Shown here: in pieces, positions 1 to 6,224 of the stretch
How positions within the stretch are numbered: the first letter of the stretch is position 1
Layout: each line of letters opens with the position of its first letter
Assembly: GCA_013203525.1 (NCBI GenBank)
Contig: JABMQB010000819.1
Span: forward strand, 1-8,302
Length of the DNA: 8,302 bases
DNA from: Mariniphaga sp.
GTDB taxonomy: Bacteria; Bacteroidota; Bacteroidia; Bacteroidales; Prolixibacteraceae
Reading direction: 5' to 3'
Made by a program: the position numbers and the translations under genes
The notes under the pieces: generated by a model
Database searches by the model: none
What the model saw: the letters and a program-made list of their open reading frames with translations, nothing else
Told to the model about the DNA's origin: nothing

Positions 1-6
1 GTTTTT

Positions 7-86
7 TTGACTCTCTCTCTTATCCCTCTCTACGCGTAGAGAGGGACGATCAGTCCGTCAGCTGACGGATGATCAGGGTGAGTCAG
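7..86. repeat. Palindromic element with three-way-junction fold
   Basis: Two strong palindromes sit inside a third pair of arms. Positions 23-46 are a perfect 24-bp palindrome (arm TCCCTCTCTACG). Positions 48-74 pair as GATCA-TCCGTCAG with CTGACGGA-TGATC, leaving one unpaired G at 53. Both lie between TGACTC (8-13) and GAGTCA (80-85). Either strand could fold as an outer stem carrying two hairpins. The shape resembles dispersed palindromic intergenic repeats of Bacteroidota. No transposase gene is visible, and no promoter or terminator role is evident. The structure is read directly; membership of a dispersed family is inference. Confidence 0.7.
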
Positions 87-87
87 C

Positions 88-127
88 AAATTGGGTAAAT
101 AGATTTTAAAGCCTCTTTCCCAACTTT
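88..127. repeat. Imperfect inverted repeat
   Basis: AAATTGGG-t-AAA (88-99) pairs with TTT-CCCAA-c-TTT (116-127), with single-base bulges and a 16-nt AT-rich loop. It lies between two stronger palindromes and may belong to one structured stretch covering about 7-156. It is weak taken alone. Confidence 0.4.
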
Positions 128-128
128 T

Positions 129-156
129 ATCATATCGTTGAACTCAACGATATGAT
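129..156. repeat. Perfect 13-bp inverted repeat
   Basis: ATCATATCGTTGA (129-141) is followed by AC and then its exact reverse complement (144-156), giving 26 paired bases in 28. On the plus strand a run of eight T begins at 174, some 17 nt after the arm, too far for a standard intrinsic terminator. On the minus strand no T-run follows. It could be a protein-binding site, or a relaxed terminator for a plus-strand gene left of the window. Confidence 0.6.
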
Positions 157-220
157 CATTCGTCTGATGCCTGTTTTTTTTATTTCTGTATTCATATCGT
201 AATGTTTTTGATTTCTCCAT

Positions 221-266
221 TTGTCTTTACCCGGATTAATTTGATTTGTATGATTACTTTAATTTT
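221..266. repeat. 46-bp direct repeat, copy 1 (9-bp period)
   Basis: This stretch matches 794-839 at 42 of 46 positions in the same orientation, 573 bp away. It starts TTGTCTTTACCCGGATT. GATT words begin at 234, 243 and 252, with AATT at 261, so the spacing is exactly 9 bp. Read on the minus strand, the units are AATC plus five bases, followed by CCGGGTAAAGAC. It lies 25 bp beyond the stop codon of the cysteine-rich gene, and with copy 2 it brackets that gene. Confidence 0.8.
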
Positions 267-290
267 GCTTAATTTTATTAATAGCTTATA

Positions 291-773
291 TTAGATTTTC
301 TTAAAAGCAAAGCATTTAAATTCTTTATCATCTCTTTGGTCGTATCGGTTCATGTTGCATAATATCTCTTCTTTAGGATCATCATTTTTTTGGCAAATCA
401 GGCATAACGATGGTTTATTAATCAGTTCCGTATTAATTTCATACCCTTCATCATCAAAGAAACCTGAAAGCTTTTTTGGGTCAATACTGTCGATATGCCG
501 CCGCCCTTTTGTGCTTTCACGTTTTTTTATTGCCGTATCAATTTCATAATCATCATCCGGAAAACTTTCTCCGGTAATACATGTAAAACAAGCGTTTCCT
601 ACCGATGCAGAACCAATAACCCAAATATCATTTCCACATAAGCATCTTTCGCCATTCCTGAACGATTTTAATGCTTCATCCAACCTTTTACGTAAATCCT
701 GTTTATTCTCCGACGGATTGTTCTTTAAATGGATTTTTAAATACTTTTCAATTGAAATTGGTATGTATGCCAT
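291..773 (-). CDS. Small eight-cysteine protein of unknown function
   Basis: A 160-residue soluble protein with no signal peptide or membrane segment. It has the look of a conserved Bacteroidota hypothetical protein, but I cannot assign a function. Its eight cysteines form two sets of four: C44-x-C46 with C62-x2-C65, then C124-x2-C127 with C139 and C154. These spacings suit two zinc sites, which is inference. Around the central linker, an FPDD-DYEIDTAI segment (71-82) is echoed by FFDDEGYEINTEL (105-117), a hint of internal duplication. The N-terminal 40 residues look helical and charged. Translation starts at ATG (771-773) after an A-rich leader without a Shine-Dalgarno site, as is common in Bacteroidota. 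The gene stands alone, bracketed by two copies of a 46-bp direct repeat. Coding status is well supported by the ordered cysteines and composition. Confidence 0.85.
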   Translation of the reverse strand: MAYIPISIEKYLKIHLKNNPSENKQDLRKRLDEALKSFRNGERCLCGNDIWVIGSASVGNACFTCITGESFPDDDYEIDTAIKKRESTKGRRHIDSIDPKKLSGFFDDEGYEINTELINKPSLCLICQKNDDPKEEILCNMNRYDQRDDKEFKCFAFKKI

Positions 774-793
774 ATTATTATTTTTTTCTGTTT

Positions 794-839
794 TTGTCTT
801 TACCCGGATTTATTTGATTTTTATGATTGCTTTGATTTT
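794..839. repeat. 46-bp direct repeat, copy 2 (9-bp period)
   Basis: Second copy of the repeat at 221-266, differing at four positions. Here all four words are GATT, beginning at 807, 816, 825 and 834, so the 9-bp period is perfect. It starts 20 bp upstream of the cysteine-rich gene's ATG, where its promoter or leader should be, so it may affect expression. Identity weakens beyond the core, although similarity continues for about 6 bp (to 845). Confidence 0.8.
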
Positions 840-894
840 ACTAAACTGTTTTATGGTTTGAATATAAAATTACTGTTTATCAAATGCTTAGCAA

Positions 895-958
895 AGACCC
901 CCATCTCGTTCTTCCCCCCAATGGGGGAAGATGTCCAATGGACAGTAGGGGGTCTGTC
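895..958. repeat. 64-bp palindromic element, copy A
   Basis: Outer arms AGACCCCC (895-902) and GGGGGTCT (948-955) enclose two hairpins: TCTTCCCCC/GGGGGAAGA (910-918/923-931, loop CAAT) and TGTCC/GGACA (932-936/940-944, loop AAT). It matches the reverse complement of 4479-4542 at 61 of 64 positions. It is much more GC-rich than the flanking AT-rich DNA, which suggests a mobile or dispersed palindromic unit. It lies 112 bp past the stop codon of the restriction-modification gene and could act as a 3' mRNA-stabilising hairpin or weak terminator. The rest of 774-1069 is AT-rich, with no further gene seen. Confidence 0.85.
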
Positions 959-1069
959 CATGCTAATAAATTTGATAAATATTTTCAAATCTTTATAAAA
1001 ATAAACCGCACAATACATAATTTACTATTATTTAGCAGATATTTTTAATCATGATAATCCCTTAATCAT

Positions 1070-4000
1070 TTAATAATCCCGGTCAAGACTTATTTTATCA
1101 ACCTCCCCCATCAACCTGGCTGTTTCTGTAAGGGCAACAATTATTTTCTGATAATGTAAAATATCCTCGAAACTAAGTTGCCGGCCACGGCGGTCTTTTA
1201 GCCATTTTTGTGCGGGTTGGTAACCACCTATGTAAAACTCCCAGGCAAGCAAAGGTATATTCTCAAAATATTGCTGGTCGTTAATCCGGATTCTGCCTTT
1301 TCCATCATCCGCAAGCTCCCAATCATTTTTACTCAGTTTCCGGGTAATCCGGTTATCGCCGTCTTTTGGATAACTGGTAATAAATTCCTCAACCTTTGGC
1401 GATTCCAGTAAATGTACCTGCCTGATTTCGCCACCCAGTTTTACCAGTTGCCAAAAGGTTGTTGCATCGTTTGGGTAAGGAACTCTTGGAAAATCAATTT
1501 TTAAAAATTCTTTGTATTTCTCACGGTAGGTGGGGCTGTGCAAAACAGCGTAGATATAATCCAAAATATCAATCGGGGCAAAGGTGTTATCAGTTTCTTC
1601 TTTTTCGTTTGTAAATACCAATCCTAATTTTTTGGCAATTTGATTTACGATTTCCGGGTTGAGGTTGGGTGTTCTTTCAGTGGGTTGTTTTATGGTTTGT
1701 TGGTTGTTTTTTTCAGAATATAAATATAAAGGGAATACATAATTTATTTCTTTCATTGAAATTGCATGACTTTCAACAATACCGTTGTAAATAATGCAGT
1801 GAGCAAAATTCCCAACTTCAATTTTTTTATTGGTCATAAAACCTAAATTATCTAAATGCAATAAATGCTCTGAAACAACTGGCACAGGCCAACCAACTAC
1901 TCCTTTAGATTTTCCAGAATAATAAAAATAACGTTTGTCAAATGGTCTGTAATTTATTTGCTTAACTAATTCAGGATTTTTATTTGTTGTTTGAATATCT
2001 TTTCTAGCCAATGAGAAATTCCAGTCTCGCACATCATCTGGTATAGAATACTTATCTCTACATTGTAATTCATCAAGATTGATTAAATCATCTAACATTT
2101 GAATAACATCTTGTTTTGTGTTATGAATATTTAATTTATCTCTTTTACTTACCACACCAGAATTACCAATATTAAATAAATCAATTATTGAAAGCCCCTT
2201 TTCATAGGAAATTATTTCATCATAGTTTTTTTGTACAAAAAAGTAATTAGGTTTTAAGTTTGGCAGTTCTTTAAAAGATATTGTATTTAAGTAGCTTTTA
2301 AATAAAAAGTCGTATTTTATTTCACGTGTCCCAAACAAATTAAAATGAAAGACTTTACTCAAATCATTATTTTTCTTCTTTCCCGTTTTTACAAGAATAT
2401 TTATGGAAACTCCTTGCATAATGTCAAACACATTTATATCGGGCGAACCATCAGGGCAAACTTCCTTTTTTTTGCTATTTCCATGTAAATCAATAGTGTA
2501 AATTTTATCATAGGTTTTTAATAAATTCCATCGCATTCCCCTAAATGTTGGATTATCTAAAAATCCATGTGGATTAATAAATGCTAAAATACCTTCTCCG
2601 TTTTTTTCAATAAAATACTGTCCATAACGTAAGAATTTCACATAGTCATCGTTAATCCATTTTGAGTTCTTCTCTTTCAATTTCTCTATTCCACCCGGTT
2701 CTTTTTTATAATCCTCCATGAGTTTCATAATCCATTCGCCTTTATTCGAACTTTCGCCACTGTATGGTGGATTTCCAATCACACACATCACCGGTGTATC
2801 GCGTTTTATGTGGTTTGCTTCGTTAGCTTCGGTGCTTAGCCAGTTCGAGAAAAGTGTGCCGGTGTCGGGGTGGTGTTCTTCCAAACTGTTGGTGAGGTAG
2901 ATGTTAAAACGTTGGTTTTTATGACCCAATCCGCCTTCGGCACCTCCCCCAAAGGAGGAGGACGAAGAATAACCGGTTTCGCGTAAAAGCATGTCGAGTT
3001 TCAGGTGTGCCATTGAGTAGGAGGCCATGAGCAATTCAAAGCCGTTAAGGCGTGGAATCAGGTGTTCATCGACATAACTGCTCCATGCGCCCTGCATGTT
3101 TTTAAATTTATTGTTGTAGATGTGTTTTACTACTTCGGCTAAAAAAGTGCCGGTCCCGGCTGCCGGATCAAGGATTTGTACTTTATGAACTTCCTTTTCA
3201 ATGGTTTTATTGCTGCCTTGCACCGGAACTTTAATTTTGGTTTTCGAAGTATCGGCTAGTCCCTGAGCTAAGCCAAATTCGGTTTTCAAAATATCATCGA
3301 CAGCACGTACAATAAAATTAACTACCGGTTCGGGTGTGTACCAAACCCCACGGCTTTTTCGCAGCTTTGGGTCGTATTCGGCTAAAAAGGTTTCGTAAAA
3401 ATGAATAACCGGGTCGTGTTGCTGGGTGCTTTTCCCAAAGTTGTGAAGCAAGGCATCAACATTGGTCGCCCTGAAAACATCGGCAAGGTTATCCACGGTC
3501 CGTTTAATCCGTTCGTCGATATCGGGCCCGGCTACATAGCCAAATAGTTTTCGTAAAAACGGGTTGGTTTTGGGAATCAGCTCGGCGGCTTCCTGGCGGC
3601 TAAAGTCATCTAAGGTCGTATCGTGCAAACGTGCGGCAAACATTCCGTATGCCAGGGTTTGTGCGTAAATATCGGCAAATGCTTTTGGGGTTAAATCGTG
3701 GATAAGAATATTTTTGAATGTATCGAACTGCCCTTTTAACGATGTGTTTTCCTGTGTTTCTTCATCGGAAGTTAAAGCGCGTTCTAAAATATCTTCAAGC
3801 AAACGTGCTTTTGCAGCCATCATCACTGCCAGCTTTTTCGACGATTTTATGGTTTGCCCAATGTACGAACAGAAGTTCTGTATCAGGTTTTCAAATACCT
3901 GAAAATTTTCAACAATCGGTATTAACGAATTATTCTCAATTTCTGCGATTTTTATTTCGTTTACCAATTCTCCATCCTGAAAAAACTGAAACCAGATATA

Positions 4001-4300
4001 ATCGGTAATAATCAGGTTGTCGAGCGCTTTTTTATAGCGTGTAAATTGTTCTTTGTATTGTTTTGCATTCAGGTCTTTCCCAATGTCTTTTGCCTCAATG
4101 TAGCCAACAGGTATTTTACCTTTTGTAATTACATAATCGGGGTTTCCGCAATCGGTTACATTGGATGGTTCGTTGGTAATTTCAACACCTTTTATCAGTT
4201 CACGGATTAAAGTTTCAAGGTCGCCCCGGTATGAATGTTCCCTTGAAATACCTGATTTAAACCGGGTGCTTACTTTTTCGAGATAAAGTTGAATGGACAT
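1070..4300 (-). CDS. Single-chain restriction-modification enzyme, type ISP-like, no helicase
   Basis: A 1,076-residue protein that should both methylate adenine (N6) and cut DNA. An N-terminal PD-(D/E)XK nuclease is suggested by D55-x13-E69-A-K71 (NPDYVITK...GYIEAKD). A helical connector covers about 120-310. The gamma-class methyltransferase has YTP at 321-323, the SAM loop DPAAGTGTF (378-386) and the catalytic NPPY (510-513). Recognition sequences occupy about 570-900. The C-terminus (about 870-1076, including ILDYIYAVLHSPTYREKY) resembles the type ISP specificity domain. No Walker A or DExx motor region lies between nuclease and methyltransferase, unlike the LlaGI-class type ISP enzymes of about 1,600 residues, so it should work more like a type IIG enzyme. 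All key catalytic residues are present. The start ATG (4298-4300) fits the family-like N-terminus. The recognition region is strikingly AT-rich, and residues 445-461 look like an inserted Ser/Gly-rich segment. The gene has no separate S or R partner nearby. Confidence 0.92.
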   Translation of the reverse strand: MSIQLYLEKVSTRFKSGISREHSYRGDLETLIRELIKGVEITNEPSNVTDCGNPDYVITKGKIPVGYIEAKDIGKDLNAKQYKEQFTRYKKALDNLIITDYIWFQFFQDGELVNEIKIAEIENNSLIPIVENFQVFENLIQNFCSYIGQTIKSSKKLAVMMAAKARLLEDILERALTSDEETQENTSLKGQFDTFKNILIHDLTPKAFADIYAQTLAYGMFAARLHDTTLDDFSRQEAAELIPKTNPFLRKLFGYVAGPDIDERIKRTVDNLADVFRATNVDALLHNFGKSTQQHDPVIHFYETFLAEYDPKLRKSRGVWYTPEPVVNFIVRAVDDILKTEFGLAQGLADTSKTKIKVPVQGSNKTIEKEVHKVQILDPAAGTGTFLAEVVKHIYNNKFKNMQGAWSSYVDEHLIPRLNGFELLMASYSMAHLKLDMLLRETGYSSSSSFGGGAEGGLGHKNQRFNIYLTNSLEEHHPDTGTLFSNWLSTEANEANHIKRDTPVMCVIGNPPYSGESSNKGEWIMKLMEDYKKEPGGIEKLKEKNSKWINDDYVKFLRYGQYFIEKNGEGILAFINPHGFLDNPTFRGMRWNLLKTYDKIYTIDLHGNSKKKEVCPDGSPDINVFDIMQGVSINILVKTGKKKNNDLSKVFHFNLFGTREIKYDFLFKSYLNTISFKELPNLKPNYFFVQKNYDEIISYEKGLSIIDLFNIGNSGVVSKRDKLNIHNTKQDVIQMLDDLINLDELQCRDKYSIPDDVRDWNFSLARKDIQTTNKNPELVKQINYRPFDKRYFYYSGKSKGVVGWPVPVVSEHLLHLDNLGFMTNKKIEVGNFAHCIIYNGIVESHAISMKEINYVFPLYLYSEKNNQQTIKQPTERTPNLNPEIVNQIAKKLGLVFTNEKEETDNTFAPIDILDYIYAVLHSPTYREKYKEFLKIDFPRVPYPNDATTFWQLVKLGGEIRQVHLLESPKVEEFITSYPKDGDNRITRKLSKNDWELADDGKGRIRINDQQYFENIPLLAWEFYIGGYQPAQKWLKDRRGRQLSFEDILHYQKIIVALTETARLMGEVDKISLDRDY
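2918..2968 (-). repeat. Palindromic element inside the methyltransferase coding sequence
   Basis: This stretch codes for residues 445-461 (five Ser, F, then GGGAEGGLGHK), a low-complexity segment between the well-formed LRETGY and NQRFNIYLTNSLEE blocks. In the DNA, GCC-TTC-GGC (2933-2941) and CCTCC/GGAGG (2943-2947/2954-2958) form two adjacent hairpins, enclosed by TCC (2930-2932) and GGA (2960-2962). It looks like a small GC-rich palindromic repeat that inserted in frame and survived as a surface loop. That origin is inference; the hairpins and odd peptide are visible. Confidence 0.5.
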
Positions 4301-4332
4301 TGGTTATTTTATTTTCAATAAAAATAACTACA

Positions 4333-4346
4333 ATACTTTAAAGTAT
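4333..4346. promoter_or_regulatory. 14-bp perfect palindrome before the RM gene
   Basis: ATACTTTAAAGTAT is a perfect dyad centred about 40 bp upstream of the restriction-modification start codon, between that start and a possible promoter at 4438-4445. It could be an operator that limits expression. No adjacent regulator gene is present, and AT-rich palindromes of this size arise by chance fairly often. Confidence 0.3.
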
Positions 4347-4437
4347 GGTGTTGAAGTGAATGAAAAATTAAGGATTATTGGGTTTATATTTTTTGTTTTG
4401 AATTGTTTAATTATAAAATGCATTTATGGTTTAATTT

Positions 4438-4445
4438 CAAAGATA
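4438..4445 (-). promoter_or_regulatory. Possible -7 box for the RM gene
   Basis: The minus strand reads TATCTTTG, an exact match to the Bacteroidota -7 consensus TAnnTTTG, giving a leader of roughly 130 nt for the restriction-modification gene. No good TTTG -33 element is found 19-20 nt further upstream, so support is weak. The 64-bp palindromic element lies directly behind it. Confidence 0.22.
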
Positions 4446-4478
4446 ATAATGATAATATTTATATAATTGATAATCAAT

Positions 4479-4542
4479 GACAGACCCCCTATTGTCCGTT
4501 GGACATCTTCCCCCAATGGGGGGAAGAACGAGATGGGGGTCT
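4479..4542. repeat. 64-bp palindromic element, copy B (inverted relative to A)
   Basis: Outer arms AGACCCCC (4482-4489) and GGGGGTCT (4535-4542) enclose the same two hairpins as copy A but in opposite orientation. Its reverse complement differs from 895-958 at three positions, all in loops or weakly paired bases. It sits 52 bp beyond the stop of the GNAT gene and 178 bp upstream of the restriction-modification start, so it could separate the two minus-strand units. No T-run follows on the minus strand. The rest of 4301-4594 is AT-rich leader DNA with no gene. Confidence 0.85.
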
Positions 4543-4594
4543 AATTTAATGGTTTATAATATGTGCTTTAATATTCTAACCGTATAACAGGTTA

Positions 4595-5056
4595 TTAATG
4601 ATTTATTTTTTCCAGATAAATCAGAACCAACTTTTCATTTATTCTTTGCCGTTTAAATTCTTTATATCCAAGTTTATTATACAAATAAAGGTTTTTGTTG
4701 CTTTTATCACCGGTGAAAAGTTCTAACCTCGTACAACCCGAAAATTCTTTTTCAATATTATTCATTAAAAGTTTCCCAAAACCTTTGTTTTGAAATTTAC
4801 TGTCGACTATTAACCGGCCAATAAAACAAGTTCCATTTTCTTTATAACCGCGAACCGAACCTACAATTTTATTCCTCAAAACCGCTTTTAGAAATAATGA
4901 ATCTTCAAATTCTTTTCTGATTGGCGTAATATCCTGAGTTAAGGGAGGTATTGTAAAATCATCATATAATTCAGCTTCCGAAAAGTAACATTGTTTTTGC
5001 AGTCCAAGGATTTCCTCGAGGTCATTTAATTTGGCTTCTGTTATTTTGATTTCTAT
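4595..5056 (-). CDS. GNAT-family N-acetyltransferase with no canonical start codon
   Basis: The frame is open from the TGA at 5093-5095 to the TAA at 4595-4597. From the codon at 5056 it encodes about 153 residues of typical GNAT sequence: an N-terminal strand and helix (EIKITEAKLNDLEEILGLQ), an SEAELYDDFTIPPLTQ segment, then the acetyl-CoA motif RLIVDSKFQNKGFGK with Q89-x2-G-x-G, and a C-terminal NLYLYNKLGYK block. The family normally starts with M at the position where this gene has ATA (5054-5056). There is no in-frame ATG, GTG or TTG before the TTG at 4877-4879, and starting there would drop 59 conserved residues and leave only 94. Either ATA is used, the start was lost by a G-to-A change, or the base is a sequencing error. 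The acetyl acceptor is unknown. It lies 43 bp downstream of the exported amidotransferase-like gene, probably in the same transcript. Confidence 0.75.
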   Translation of the reverse strand: MEIKITEAKLNDLEEILGLQKQCYFSEAELYDDFTIPPLTQDITPIRKEFEDSLFLKAVLRNKIVGSVRGYKENGTCFIGRLIVDSKFQNKGFGKLLMNNIEKEFSGCTRLELFTGDKSNKNLYLYNKLGYKEFKRQRINEKLVLIYLEKINH

Positions 5057-5099
5057 TTTAGTAAGAAGAAAATTTTCGAAATAAAAATAAGATCAAATT

Positions 5100-6203
5100 T
5101 TATTTCAACTGGCTAAGAACTTTAGAAATATGTTTCCAGTAAAGTTTATGAAATCTAACACTTTGCCTTCCAATTATGTCATTATAAGTCATGGGGCGGT
5201 CATCGGGGTGGAATTTACGTTCATACATGTCTTCGTAAAGCGCTGGTACTTCGGGGTGAAACTGCACGGCAAATACATTGTCATATTTTGAATGTGCAAT
5301 TCCTTCAATAATATTTCCATCCATTGAGTATGCCGTTACTTCAAGCCCTTTGCCCAATTTTTCTGCTGCCTGATGATGGCTGCTATAAATCCGGGGTTGC
5401 CACCCTTTTGCCATTTTTATTGTTTTCCCAAAAAATGGATGATCTGAAAATTGAATAGTATGAAGGTTAATCCCCATTAGCAATGTATCTTTTACAATAT
5501 TCTGCCAGTAATTTCGATGAAGGTTACTCCTGCCGATTTCAAGTATCTGTTTTGGCTCTTTAGCATCATAAATTTCGGCAGGAATATCCTGGATCAAACT
5601 GCCGCCTGTAGCAACATTTAAGGTTTGCATGCCAAGGCAAAATCCCGTCACAAAATAATCGGGATTATTTTCAAGTAGTGGTAAATAATCTTCATTCTGA
5701 AATCCTCCCAACAAATGAAAAAGAAACGAAGCTTCAAAATAGTGCCTGCCAGGATCTGTCACAACCGAAAGTGAATTTTCTTCTTTATATACACCCGGTG
5801 GAATATCGGGGCCCCCAAAAAAGAAAATGCCTATAGAATTATTAAAAATAGTTTCAAAATCATCTGAACATTCATTTTTTTCAAATAAAGTAGGTTTGGT
5901 TAAATCATCACGAACCTCATGCAAAGTAAAATTTTTAAGATTATTTTCAGCAATGTAATCTTTGGTTTTAATAAAATCATATGCCTGGGTATTATGATAT
6001 ACACCTACAAATTTTATTTTTTTCTGGTTAATATCCAATATCCTGTTTGACAGGAAAAACTGTATGGTTTGCAAATTATGAACTGTAGGATTGGTGAGGA
6101 TTACATAACGTTTTCTGTTATTAAAATCTTCACGAAAAAAATCCTGTGAAAAACTGCTAAAGGTTAATAATAGAATGATTAATAATAAAATTGATTTTTT
6201 CAT
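5100..6203 (-). CDS. Exported class I glutamine amidotransferase / peptidase C26-like hydrolase
   Basis: A 367-residue protein with an N-terminal signal peptide (MKK, a run of Leu/Ile at 5-13, then TFSSFSQ, likely cut near residue 20) and no lipobox cysteine, so probably periplasmic. The mature part carries the class I glutamine amidotransferase pattern: GGPDIPP (130-136), nucleophile C189 in TGFCLGMQ, SHHQA (275-279), and H316/E318 in FAVQFHPEVP. The SHHQA and MDGNIIEGI blocks point to the PuuD-type gamma-glutamyl hydrolase branch rather than a synthase subunit, so cleavage of a gamma-glutamyl bond is the best guess; the substrate is unknown. It is longer than the usual 230-260 residues of PuuD-type proteins. 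I chose ATG at 6203 rather than the TTG at 6227, because the TTG falls within a likely -7 promoter box and adds eight residues before the signal peptide. A GNAT gene follows 43 bp later. Confidence 0.85.
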   Translation of the reverse strand: MKKSILLLIILLLTFSSFSQDFFREDFNNRKRYVILTNPTVHNLQTIQFFLSNRILDINQKKIKFVGVYHNTQAYDFIKTKDYIAENNLKNFTLHEVRDDLTKPTLFEKNECSDDFETIFNNSIGIFFFGGPDIPPGVYKEENSLSVVTDPGRHYFEASFLFHLLGGFQNEDYLPLLENNPDYFVTGFCLGMQTLNVATGGSLIQDIPAEIYDAKEPKQILEIGRSNLHRNYWQNIVKDTLLMGINLHTIQFSDHPFFGKTIKMAKGWQPRIYSSHHQAAEKLGKGLEVTAYSMDGNIIEGIAHSKYDNVFAVQFHPEVPALYEDMYERKFHPDDRPMTYNDIIGRQSVRFHKLYWKHISKVLSQLK

Positions 6204-6224
6204 AATGATTGTTATTTTGATATT

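Noticed and set aside
352..549. Plus-strand 65-codon open frame
   Set aside because: It lies wholly inside the cysteine-rich gene on the other strand, and its product has no recognisable pattern.
895..958. Strong intrinsic terminator after the restriction-modification gene
   Set aside because: The stems are GC-rich, but neither strand shows a T-run directly after them, so it is annotated as a repeat.
3714..4008. Plus-strand open frames of 62 and 96 codons
   Set aside because: They are antisense shadows of the restriction enzyme's N-terminal third, which has clear family motifs. The same applies to plus-strand frames at 1208-1411 and 2718-2900.
895..4542. Composite transposon carrying the restriction-modification gene
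   Set aside because: The 64-bp elements are themselves palindromic, no transposase gene is present, and no target-site duplication was found at the outer edges.
4595..4879. 94-residue GNAT protein starting at TTG
   Set aside because: This form would lack the N-terminal strands and helices that the upstream in-frame sequence clearly encodes.
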